Origin: Bacteroidaceae bacterium
Lineage (GTDB): Bacteria; Bacteroidota; Bacteroidia; Bacteroidales; Bacteroidaceae
Assembly: GCA_017940565.1 (NCBI GenBank)
Contig: JAGAYH010000054.1
Location: forward strand, 56,995-120,994
Length of the DNA stretch: 64,000 nucleotides
Reading direction: 5' to 3'
Part shown: piece by piece, positions 26,398-34,637 of the stretch
How the letters are laid out: each line of letters begins with the position of its first letter
Numbering within the stretch: the stretch's first letter is position 1
Translations under genes and position numbers: made by a program
The notes under the pieces: model-generated
Seen by the model: only the letters and a program-made list of their open reading frames with translations
Told to the model about the DNA's origin: nothing
The model's database searches: none

Positions 26398-27309
26398 ATG
26401 AGTAATTTTATTGAAGCAAAAGACATTGTGAAACGCTTTTCGGGTCATACGGCTCTGGATGGCGTGAGCGTGAATGTGCCCCGTGGAAAGGTGTTCGGGT
26501 TGTTAGGTCCCAACGGAGCGGGCAAGACCACGTTGATACGCATTATCAATCACATCACAATGCCCGACGAGGGTAGCGTGACCTTTGACGGCCACCCTTT
26601 GCGAGCCGCGGATGTGTTGAACATCGGCTACCTGCCGGAAGAACGCGGCTTGTACAAGAAAATGAAGGTGGGTGAACAGGCCGTGTACTTGGCGCGGCTG
26701 AAGGGATTGTCGGAAATGGATGCCAAAAGGCGCCTGCAGTGGTGGTTCGAAAAGTTCAACATCATGCCATGGTGGAACCGCAAGCTGGAAGAGCTCTCAA
26801 AGGGCATGCAACAGAAGGTGCAGTTTGTCATCACGGTGCTGCATGAGCCGCAGTTGCTCATCTTTGACGAGCCGTTCAGTGGTTTCGACCCCGTGAACGC
26901 TGATTTGTTGAAGCAGGAGATACTTGGTTTGCGAGACAAAGGGCACACCATCTTGTTCTCGACGCACAATATGGCTTCGGTGGAAGAAATATGCGACAAC
27001 ATTGCCCTGATAAACCACTCGAAGGTAGTGTTGCAGGGCGAAGTGAACGATGTGCGGCAGCGATACAAGGAAAACACCTACCGTATCGTGATACCAGCTG
27101 ACAAGACGTTGCCTGAAAGTGTGGAAGTGCTGTCGTGCGAAGAACAGACAGGACACAAGGTGCTGCTGGTGCGCAAACCGCAAGATGAAAGCCCTTCCGC
27201 TTTTATCATACGTCTGGCCAAGGAAACGGATATCCTGGAGTTTTCAGAACAGTTGCCCTCAATGAACGATGTGTTCATCCGTGTGGTAAAAGAGGACGAA
27301 TTAAGATAG
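26398..27309 (+). CDS. ABC-2 type exporter, ATP-binding protein
   Basis: 303 residues. Walker A GPNGAGKTT, Q-loop region YLPEERGLY, signature LSKGMQQKVQF, Walker B LLIFDEPFSG and the switch His in LFSTHNM are all present. The C-terminal 80 residues are the extra domain common to NatA-like ATPases. It starts 6 bp after murF and is followed 16 bp later by its permease. Inference: energises export of sodium, a drug or an envelope substrate; the cargo is not identifiable. Confidence 0.92.
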   Translation: MSNFIEAKDIVKRFSGHTALDGVSVNVPRGKVFGLLGPNGAGKTTLIRIINHITMPDEGSVTFDGHPLRAADVLNIGYLPEERGLYKKMKVGEQAVYLARLKGLSEMDAKRRLQWWFEKFNIMPWWNRKLEELSKGMQQKVQFVITVLHEPQLLIFDEPFSGFDPVNADLLKQEILGLRDKGHTILFSTHNMASVEEICDNIALINHSKVVLQGEVNDVRQRYKENTYRIVIPADKTLPESVEVLSCEEQTGHKVLLVRKPQDESPSAFIIRLAKETDILEFSEQLPSMNDVFIRVVKEDELR

Positions 27310-27325
27310 GTAAAAGGAGGACATT

Positions 27326-28645
27326 ATGAATAAAATATGGATTATCATACAGCGCGAATTTTTGGTGCGCGTCAAGAAAAAGTCATTCATTTTGCTTACT
27401 ATCCTGATGCCTTTCCTGATAGTGGGCATTGTAGCCTTGCCGGTGTGGCTGAGCACTCTCAAGAGCGGTGATGTGACCCGTGTGGCCGTCATTGATACCG
27501 ATGGAAGTTATCAATCCCTGTTTACTGAGAATGAGGACGACATCGTGTTCACTTCCTTCGTTGCCGCTGAACCTGACATACAGTTGCAGGTAAGGCAATT
27601 GCTTGACAAAGATGATGACGTGGTCATGTACTGTCAAGGCAGCATTGCCGACGGCAGTGTTACGCTCTACTCCGATGGCGAAGTTCCCAAGGCTGTGGAG
27701 CGTTATGCAACCAAACATCTCACTCAGGCATTGCGAAAGGCCCGCTTAGCAGAATTTAACGCGGATGATGTGGAGCGCATCACGAGTATAGTCAATGAAG
27801 AGTATAGTGTGCGCACCGTGCGTTTGGACAAGGGTGGTGGCGAGACGGAGTCGTCCTCCGATATAGCCAGTTTTGTAGGCCTGATGCTCTCACTCCTTAT
27901 TTATATGTTCATCCTCAGTTATGGCGGTATGGTGATGCAAGGCGTTTCCGAGGAAAAAACCAACCGCATCATGGAAATCATGGTGTCCAGCGTCAAGCCG
28001 TTCCAACTGATGATGGGCAAAATTATCGGTGTCGCCCTGGTAGGCCTGTTCCAGTGTTTTATCTGGATCGTTTTGGTCAGCGTGCTCTTCACGGTAGCCG
28101 GCACATTGTTTGGCATCAGCGGCGCCATGCCCGATACTTCGGCCATGGCTGCAGGCATGAACCTGCCGGCCGAGGCTGCGTCCAATGCTCCTATGGCCGA
28201 CGTGATGAAGATACTTCAGGGCATGAACTTAGTGCAAATGGTCGTGCTCTTTATTTTCTACTTCATCGGCGGTTATCTGCTCTACGCCTCCCTCTTCGCC
28301 GCCATTGGTGCCAGCATCAACGAGCAGGCCGACTCACAGCAGTTCATGATGCCCATTATCCTGCTCTTTGTCTTTGCCCTCTATGCAGGCATGTTCTCTA
28401 TCGAAAACCCCGACGGCCCTCTGGCCTTCTGGTGTTCGCTTATACCGCTCACCTCACCGGTGGTCATGATGGTGCGTCTGCCCTTCGATGTCCCCCTGTG
28501 GCAAATAGCGCTTTCGCTTCTGCTGCTCTATGGTACATCACTGCTCATCGTGTGGCTCTCCGCCAAAATCTACAGGGTGGGCATCCTCATGTATGGCAAG
28601 AAGCCCTCGTTCAAGGAAATGATTAAATGGATAAGATACAATTAA
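27326..28645 (+). CDS. ABC-2 type exporter, permease (NatB-like)
   Basis: 439 residues. First helix at about residues 22-42 (SFILLTILMPFLIVGIVALPVWL), a periplasmic domain of about 130 residues, then a cluster of five to six helices from about residue 180 on. The membrane motif GVSEEKTNRIMEIMVSSV is diagnostic of NatB/ABC-2 permeases. An Ala/Met-rich loop (about 268-295) between helices is unusual but matches Bacteroidota relatives. It is paired with the preceding ATPase. Confidence 0.9.
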   Translation: MNKIWIIIQREFLVRVKKKSFILLTILMPFLIVGIVALPVWLSTLKSGDVTRVAVIDTDGSYQSLFTENEDDIVFTSFVAAEPDIQLQVRQLLDKDDDVVMYCQGSIADGSVTLYSDGEVPKAVERYATKHLTQALRKARLAEFNADDVERITSIVNEEYSVRTVRLDKGGGETESSSDIASFVGLMLSLLIYMFILSYGGMVMQGVSEEKTNRIMEIMVSSVKPFQLMMGKIIGVALVGLFQCFIWIVLVSVLFTVAGTLFGISGAMPDTSAMAAGMNLPAEAASNAPMADVMKILQGMNLVQMVVLFIFYFIGGYLLYASLFAAIGASINEQADSQQFMMPIILLFVFALYAGMFSIENPDGPLAFWCSLIPLTSPVVMMVRLPFDVPLWQIALSLLLLYGTSLLIVWLSAKIYRVGILMYGKKPSFKEMIKWIRYN

Positions 28646-28651
28646 AACAAT

Positions 28652-30139
28652 ATGCAGATGAAAAAAATCGTTTTGAGTACAATGGCTCTCGCCTTCTGTT
28701 CCATGATGGCGACGGCCGAAGTAAAGTTGCCCGCTGTCATCGGCAGTGGCATGGTGCTGCAACAGCAGACCGATGTAAATCTTTGGGGTGAGGCTAAGGC
28801 TAATGCCAAGGTTGTGATTGCCCCTTCATGGACAAAACAAAAGTTCACAACCCGTGCCGGCAGCGACGGCCAATGGAAGACTGTTGTCCCCACCACCAAA
28901 GCCGGCGGCCCCTACACCATTACCTTCAGTGACGGCACGAAACAGAAAACCGTCCTTACAGATGTCCTCTTGGGCGAAGTGTGGATATGCGGCGGCCAGT
29001 CCAACATGGAAATGCCTGTCGGCGGCTTCATGTCACAGCCTGTTGAGGGAGGCATAGAGGCATCGCTTGAGGCGTACAAGTATCCCGATATCCGCATGTT
29101 CACTGTGCCGCGCTGCACCTCCGATACCCCTGTCTTCGACTGCGACACCACCTGGCGCCTGTCCACACCGCTGACCGTGCGCACATTCTCCGCCATGGCC
29201 TACTTCTTCGGCCGCGAACTCAGCCGCATGCTGGGTGTTCCCGTAGGCTTGATTACCAGCAATTGGGGTGGCACGGTCATAGAGGCCTGGATGAGCCGCG
29301 CCGCCATCGATGCCACACCGCGCCAACGGCCCCAATACGAAACCGGCCGCCGCGGTCCCAACGCCTCCTCCGTCCTTTACAACGGCATGATTTGCCCCAT
29401 CAAGGGATTTACGGCCAAAGGCTTTATCTGGTATCAGGGCGAAGCTAACCGCGGTGCCTGGATGGACTATGCCGAGTTGCAGAAATCGCTCATCCGCAAC
29501 TGGCGGACCGACTGGGGCAACCTTGCCATGCCCTTCTACATCACCCAGATTGCCCCCTACTGCTACGAAGGTCCCCAGTGGCGGCTCAACGCCCTCTTCA
29601 TCGACCAACAGTACAAGGCCGCCGACGAGACCCCACATTGCGGCATCGCCAGCACCACCGACATCGGCGAATACGGCATTATCCATCCCGCAAAGAAGCA
29701 GCCTATAGCCCGACGTTTGGCCTGGATGGCCCTGGCCGACAACTACGGCTTCGAAGGTCTGCCCTGCCGTAGCCCGCGCTTCAAGTCCTTTGAGGAAAAA
29801 GACGGCAAACTTACCCTCCATTTCCACAACCTCACCCATGCCCACAACTACACCGTCAGCGACCCCACCCAGCAAGACTGCTTCCTTTGGAAATCGCCTA
29901 AAGGCTTCGAGGTGGCCGGTGCCGACCGCAAGTTCTATCCCGCCAAGGCCAATATGCCTTGGTCGCAGAACACTATAGAGGTGTGGAGCGACTCCGTGCC
30001 CCATCCCGTGGCCGTGCGCTACGCCTACCGCAACTGGGACGGCGAAGCCAATGTCATCACACAGACGGGCCTGCCCCTGCCGTCGTTCCGCACCGACGAC
30101 TGGCCCATTGACGACCTCGTGCCTCCGCAGAAGAAGTAA
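28652..30139 (+). CDS. Sialate O-acetylesterase-like SGNH hydrolase, exported
   Basis: 495 residues (a second ATG at 28658 gives the more typical MKKIVLSTMAL signal peptide start). The catalytic Ser lies in CGGQSNMEMP. The last catalytic pair fits STTDIGEYGIIHP. Family knowledge: enzymes of this group remove O-acetyl groups from sialic acids or from plant glycans in the periplasm. It lies 6 bp after the ABC permease as the last gene of the murF operon, ending in a terminator, although no metabolic link with the upstream genes is evident. Confidence 0.88.
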   Translation: MQMKKIVLSTMALAFCSMMATAEVKLPAVIGSGMVLQQQTDVNLWGEAKANAKVVIAPSWTKQKFTTRAGSDGQWKTVVPTTKAGGPYTITFSDGTKQKTVLTDVLLGEVWICGGQSNMEMPVGGFMSQPVEGGIEASLEAYKYPDIRMFTVPRCTSDTPVFDCDTTWRLSTPLTVRTFSAMAYFFGRELSRMLGVPVGLITSNWGGTVIEAWMSRAAIDATPRQRPQYETGRRGPNASSVLYNGMICPIKGFTAKGFIWYQGEANRGAWMDYAELQKSLIRNWRTDWGNLAMPFYITQIAPYCYEGPQWRLNALFIDQQYKAADETPHCGIASTTDIGEYGIIHPAKKQPIARRLAWMALADNYGFEGLPCRSPRFKSFEEKDGKLTLHFHNLTHAHNYTVSDPTQQDCFLWKSPKGFEVAGADRKFYPAKANMPWSQNTIEVWSDSVPHPVAVRYAYRNWDGEANVITQTGLPLPSFRTDDWPIDDLVPPQKK

Positions 30140-30168
30140 GTCCATACCTGCCGGCACACCCTGCAGAA

Positions 30169-30206
30169 CGCCCCCCGAAAGTGAAACTTGTCACTTCCGG
30201 GGGGCG
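30169..30206. terminator. Intrinsic terminator of the murF operon
   Basis: A 16-bp stem, CGCCCCCCGAAAGTGA with TCACTTCCGGGGGGCG (one A-C mismatch), 6-nt loop, followed by CTTT, 30 bp after the stop codon. Confidence 0.85.
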
Positions 30207-30218
30207 CTTTATCACACC

Positions 30219-30274
30219 AAAACGCATTTGGGCCGGACGAAAGCGGATTTAGTCCGTTTGAAAATGGATTTAGT
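30219..30274. repeat. 21-bp periodic repeat, array A7 (three forward units)
   Basis: AAAACGCATTTGGG, GAAAGCGGATTTAGT and GAAAATGGATTTAGT have their centres at 30225, 30246 and 30267. This array lies between two convergent genes, after a terminator, so it cannot be an ordinary upstream promoter element here. Confidence 0.85.
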
Positions 30275-30302
30275 GACGCTGTGGTGCTCTGTGTGGTTCA
30301 CG

Positions 30303-31670
30303 CTATACGATAGGAAGGCTGAGTCCGTTGATTTTCCGGTAGAGGTCGAGGGCATAGACGTCGGTCATGCCGGTGATGTAGTCGAGGGCGCCCATGAGAC
30401 GTCCGTGCAGGGCGGGATGGCGGAGCTGGTACTGGTTTGGCACGCGGTCAATGAGCTGCCGGCTGTAGGCTTTGTCGGGATGCAGGGCGGCATCGGTCAT
30501 GAGGTCGAGCAGGGTGTAGATGATGCGATAGCCGGCAAGTTCTACATCGAGCACCTCGCGTGCCTTGTATATGCGCTCTTTGGCGAGTTGGGCGCAGGCC
30601 CGGTAGGCCGCTTTGCAGCGTGGGCTGACGTAGTCCATGAGGCTGCCCCGGAGGTGTCCTTCGAGTATTTCGTCAATGTGGTCGACAAAGGCGCGGACAC
30701 ATTCTTGCTCTATCCGGTTGATGACACAGGAGCGCAGGTAGATGATGCGTTCGTTATGGTCGGTGACATTGGGGTGGGCGCTCTGAAGACGTTGGCGCGT
30801 GGCTTCATCGAAGAAGGCGAGGAGGAGTTGCGACGTTTGTTCGTAGGAGAGGATGTGGAGCTTGTGGGCGTCTTCGATGTCCATAATTTCGTAACAGATG
30901 TCGTCAGCGGCTTCGACAAAGTAGGTAAGGGGATAGCGCGCGTATTGGAGGGCGGTGCCTTCGTCTTTGAGCTTAGGAATGCCCAGATGGTCGGCTATCT
31001 GCCGGAAGTAATCGGTTTCGCTGGCGAAGAATCCGAACTTGGATTTACCTGCTGACAGGGTGGATGACCAGGGGTACTTGACTATGCTGGCCAGAACACT
31101 GTAGGTCATGGTGTAGCCTCCGGCTCGGCGGCCTTCATACTGGTGGGTGAGGAGGCGGAAGGCGTTGGCGTTGCCGTCGAAGTGGATGATGTCGTTCCAG
31201 ATCAGTTCGCCTTGCTGCTCGCCACATTCACGGAGGATGAGGGGACGTATGGCTTTGCCCTTGCCTTCGTTGAAGAAACTGGCTATGGCGCGTTCGCCGG
31301 AGTGCCCGAAGGGTGGGTTGCCCAGATCGTGGGCGAGGCAGGCGCAACTGACGATAGGACCCAGAGCGTGCATCGTTTCGGGGTCGAGTGTGGGGTCGCG
31401 GCGCAGCAGTTCGCAGGCGGCATCGGTGCCTAGGGAACGGCCTACGCTGGCTACTTCGAGAGAGTGGGTGAGACGGTTGTGGACAAAGACGCTGCCGGGC
31501 AGGGGGAATACCTGGGTCTTGTTCTGCATCCGACGAAAGGGGGAAGAGAAGATGAGGCGGTCGTAGTCGCGCTGAAATTCAGTGCGACGTTCGGCCATCT
31601 CGTGGACCGTGAGGGGCTGTCCGAGTCTTTTAGTGGACACCAACTGTTGCCAATTCATCTTTTGAACCAT
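30303..31670 (-). CDS. dgt: dGTP triphosphohydrolase
   Basis: 455 residues. HD-domain dNTPase: SPFRRMQNKTQVFPL, HNRLTHSLEVASVGRSLG (first metal His), CLAHDLGNPPFGHSGE (HD pair) and FVEAADDICYEIMDIEDAHKL are all present. It hydrolyses dGTP or other dNTPs to the nucleoside and triphosphate, controlling dNTP pools. Start MVQKMNWQQL at 31670, with an internal ATG four codons on. It lies 4 bp after the TonB receptor stop codon, hence co-transcribed with it. Confidence 0.92.
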   Translation of the reverse strand: MVQKMNWQQLVSTKRLGQPLTVHEMAERRTEFQRDYDRLIFSSPFRRMQNKTQVFPLPGSVFVHNRLTHSLEVASVGRSLGTDAACELLRRDPTLDPETMHALGPIVSCACLAHDLGNPPFGHSGERAIASFFNEGKGKAIRPLILRECGEQQGELIWNDIIHFDGNANAFRLLTHQYEGRRAGGYTMTYSVLASIVKYPWSSTLSAGKSKFGFFASETDYFRQIADHLGIPKLKDEGTALQYARYPLTYFVEAADDICYEIMDIEDAHKLHILSYEQTSQLLLAFFDEATRQRLQSAHPNVTDHNERIIYLRSCVINRIEQECVRAFVDHIDEILEGHLRGSLMDYVSPRCKAAYRACAQLAKERIYKAREVLDVELAGYRIIYTLLDLMTDAALHPDKAYSRQLIDRVPNQYQLRHPALHGRLMGALDYITGMTDVYALDLYRKINGLSLPIV

Positions 31671-31674
31671 GAGT

Positions 31675-33546
31675 TTAGAAGTTTATGTTGATTCCGGCCA
31701 TGAATGTGGCGCGGGGCATGGGGAAGCCGGCATTGATTTCGTAATGCTGTGCCAGAAGGTTTTCGCCCCGTGCCCACAGGCTCAGGTTGTAGAACAGGCG
31801 ATAGTCGAGGGATGCGTTGATGATCAACACGCTCTGCTTGTCCTGTTCGCTGCCCACAGCGGTGTAGAGGTTGGCCAGTTGCTGTGCCCCGAGGTTAGCC
31901 GTAATGCGGTTCCTGCTATAGCCGATGCCGAGGTATCCTTTGTAAATGGGCGCACCAACCACTTTGTTAACCATGTGTAGCCAACTGTGATTGGTTTGGA
32001 GACGCCAATGAGTGGTCAGCTTGAATTCAGCCAACGCCTCCACGCCCATATTTTCTATCTTTCCTGTGTTCACGTTGCGGGGCCGCCCGTCAACAGGTAG
32101 CGTCTGTATCATGTTGTCGCCCTTGATGTAGAAGATATTTGCCCCATAAGTGAACGCTCCGGGACGATGCCGCCAAGACAGTTCATAGTTCCATAGACGT
32201 TCAGGCTTCAGGTCGGTGTTGGAGGGTGGATAGAGGAACATTTCGCGCATTGTCGGGTTGCGAAAGCCCTTGCTTGCCATCAGCTTGAGGTCACTGGTGG
32301 TAGTTGGACGCACCACGATACCGAATTGGGGCACCCATTCGTTGCCGGTTATGGAATGATGGTCCAGACGAAGGCCGGCGTCGGCGGTGAGCCAAGAAGC
32401 GATGTCCTGACGTACGTCAATGTATCCGGCCACTTCATTACGGTAAGAGCGGCCGCTCTGTTTGTTGGGAGTATCAAGGATAGTGCCGTCGGCTTTCGAG
32501 GTGTAGTAAGCGCGGCCGTAGATATGCTGATAGTCCGCTCCGGCTGTGATGCGGTTACCGGGCCAGAGGCGCACGCTTTGGTAGAGCGAGAGTCCTGTCA
32601 GGGCATCTTTGGAACGGAAGTAGCGGGCCGTAGGTGAATTGGGGTCTGCTGTGCCGTCATCTATCTTGTGTCGTCCGAAGTTGGTGTAAACGCTCAGTCC
32701 GCCGTTGGTGCGCCCATAATGGTTTTCGATGGCAGCAGATGCTGCTCCGCGGGTTATCCATTGGTCGGCATCGTAGAGAGGACGTTCCACGGTGCCTGGT
32801 TGCGAGGCATTGAAGTGTGTGAGATTGGCGTCAACGTAGGTATTCCAATTCTCATTGATGTCGTAGCCGAGTTTCACGTGTCCGCCATATTGCTCGAAGC
32901 CCATGTGCGGCCGATGGTTGTCTGAGCGGTTATATTGGGCGATTATGTTTGATGAGAACTTGCCTGCTCGCAGCCGGTTACTTGCTTCGGTCTGGAGGGT
33001 TCCGTAGGACCCCATGCCGAGATTGATGTTTGTCTCGTTGTTGTCGGTGGCTGCACGGGTAACGATATTGATGACGCCGCCCATGGCGTTGCTGCCATAG
33101 AGCACTGAGGCTGGCCCGTGCACCACTTCAACACGTTCGGCCAGCATAGTCTGGTAGCTGTCACTGATGGGGTGTCCATATACACCGTTGTATTGTGGAT
33201 GTCCGTCAATGAGCACCATCAGTTGGCCGGCACCGCCGCTGATGCCGCGCATGTTAATGCCTCCTGCTGCTCCTCCACTCACTCCGAAGCCCAACATGCC
33301 GCGGCTGGTGAGGAAGAGTCCGGGTACTTGTTCCGACAGTGTGGGCAGCACTGAGGGCCGGTGGCCTTCGGTGAGTTTGTCGCGATTTACAACGGTCACT
33401 GTCATAGGTAGCTGGCGCACGTCCGTCTTTTCGCGTGTGCCGGTCACCACTGCCTCGCCCACGGTCTTATCCGGTTCATTGTCTTGAGCTTGCAAAGGTT
33501 GCCATAGACCTGTCAGTGCCAACAAAAGCAGAGAAGCGGTTTTCAT
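31675..33546 (-). CDS. TonB-dependent outer-membrane receptor
   Basis: 623 residues with a signal peptide (about 1-20). The plug domain holds VGEAVVTGTREKTDVRQLP, LMVLIDGHPQYNGVYG and VEVVHGPASVLYGSNAMGGVINIVT. The rest is a 22-strand-type barrel ending in an aromatic residue (NINF). The size and plug fit siderophore/cobalamin/heme-type receptors (BtuB/FepA) rather than the much larger SusC. It lies 9 bp downstream of an exported DUF362 protein and 4 bp before dgt. The substrate is unknown; a metal chelate is the family default. Confidence 0.9.
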   Translation of the reverse strand: MKTASLLLLALTGLWQPLQAQDNEPDKTVGEAVVTGTREKTDVRQLPMTVTVVNRDKLTEGHRPSVLPTLSEQVPGLFLTSRGMLGFGVSGGAAGGINMRGISGGAGQLMVLIDGHPQYNGVYGHPISDSYQTMLAERVEVVHGPASVLYGSNAMGGVINIVTRAATDNNETNINLGMGSYGTLQTEASNRLRAGKFSSNIIAQYNRSDNHRPHMGFEQYGGHVKLGYDINENWNTYVDANLTHFNASQPGTVERPLYDADQWITRGAASAAIENHYGRTNGGLSVYTNFGRHKIDDGTADPNSPTARYFRSKDALTGLSLYQSVRLWPGNRITAGADYQHIYGRAYYTSKADGTILDTPNKQSGRSYRNEVAGYIDVRQDIASWLTADAGLRLDHHSITGNEWVPQFGIVVRPTTTSDLKLMASKGFRNPTMREMFLYPPSNTDLKPERLWNYELSWRHRPGAFTYGANIFYIKGDNMIQTLPVDGRPRNVNTGKIENMGVEALAEFKLTTHWRLQTNHSWLHMVNKVVGAPIYKGYLGIGYSRNRITANLGAQQLANLYTAVGSEQDKQSVLIINASLDYRLFYNLSLWARGENLLAQHYEINAGFPMPRATFMAGININF

Positions 33547-33555
33547 GGACGGTTT

Positions 33556-34506
33556 TTATTTCAGGGTAATCAGTTTATACGTCTTTGAGCCTAGTCCAAT
33601 CTTTTCGGCATAGTCCACAATATAGGTGCCGTGCTGGCGGTTAATGCGCTCAATGAGCGGTTGTTCATCATCGCCAGGGGCTGCCTTGTGATTGAACACG
33701 AGATCCAGGCACGCTTTGTCGAGAGCCACGGGGTCTAGCGAGGCCAGGATACCCATGTCTTTGAGTTTGGGCTCGGCGGGATTGCCGTCGCAGTCACAAT
33801 CGACCGACATATTGTTCATTACGTTGATATACAAAATGTTTTTGCCTCGTCCAAACCAGTTGTGTACAGCTTGTGCTGCAGCTGCCATTGATTCGAGGAA
33901 GCCGTCCTGATTTTCGGTGTGTTGCCAGCAGAGTTCAGGGTCGTCAGTGATGCCTACGGAGTGGATGTATGCCTTGCCGGCGGTAGAAGCCACGCCGATG
34001 CTGGCATTTTTCAGTACACCGCCGAATCCACCCATGGCGTGTCCTTTGAAGTGAGCCAGGTTAATCATGAAATCGTAGTGTCCGAGGTGTTCACCAACAA
34101 TGTCGAAGTTCAGGTGCTTGCGGTCCTGTACAGGAATGCGCATCTGTCCGTATTCGTCCATAAGGTCAACGGCAAAACGGCTACTGAAGCCGTGATCACG
34201 TATGGTTTCCCAATGTTTCTTTGGGTCTTGGCGCGTTCCGCCATAGGCTGTGCAGCACTCAACGATGGTGCCATTGACTTCGTCCACCAGTTTGCCGATA
34301 AGTTCAGGCTTCAGGTAATGGGTATTGCCGCCTTCTCCAGTGCTGATTTTCACGGCTACGCGTCCGGTAGCCTCACGTCCGAGAGCCTTGTAGATTTTCA
34401 CGAGGGCTTCGGGGCTGATTTCTGTGGTCATATAGACCTTCGACTGCGCCACTGCCGTGGTACTGATTCCTATTGTTGCCATAAGCAGTAAAATGACTTT
34501 TTTCAT
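33556..34506 (-). CDS. Exported DUF362 protein
   Basis: 316 residues with a signal peptide (about 1-20). DUF362 core: NFDIVGEHLGHYDFMINLAHFKGHAMGGFGG is the family signature (residues about 135-165), followed by ILASLDPVALDKACLD. Several Cys and His residues are present (CDCDGN, CWQHTE), but no full 4Fe-4S ferredoxin motif is seen, unlike many DUF362 proteins. Function unknown; an exported metal- or cofactor-binding protein working with the downstream receptor is possible. First gene of a three-gene operon. Confidence 0.8.
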   Translation of the reverse strand: MKKVILLLMATIGISTTAVAQSKVYMTTEISPEALVKIYKALGREATGRVAVKISTGEGGNTHYLKPELIGKLVDEVNGTIVECCTAYGGTRQDPKKHWETIRDHGFSSRFAVDLMDEYGQMRIPVQDRKHLNFDIVGEHLGHYDFMINLAHFKGHAMGGFGGVLKNASIGVASTAGKAYIHSVGITDDPELCWQHTENQDGFLESMAAAAQAVHNWFGRGKNILYINVMNNMSVDCDCDGNPAEPKLKDMGILASLDPVALDKACLDLVFNHKAAPGDDEQPLIERINRQHGTYIVDYAEKIGLGSKTYKLITLK

Positions 34507-34557
34507 TTTTCGTATAATAGTTTTGGTTTAGGTTTCTTCTCTTTCTTTTTTAGAGAA

Positions 34558-34612
34558 CAAATCCGATATCGTCGCGACTATCTCCGTTTTCGTTTGAACC
34601 AACTGCGTTTTG
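34558..34612. repeat. 21-bp periodic repeat, array A8 (three reverse units)
   Basis: Reverse units with their centres (CCG/GCG) at 34563, 34584 and 34605. The array lies between the start of the DUF362 operon and the end of the dut operon, both on the minus strand. No clear TAnnTTTG box could be found for the DUF362 gene. Confidence 0.85.
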
Positions 34613-34637
34613 GTTTTTCAAAAGCTTGCGCTGTGGC

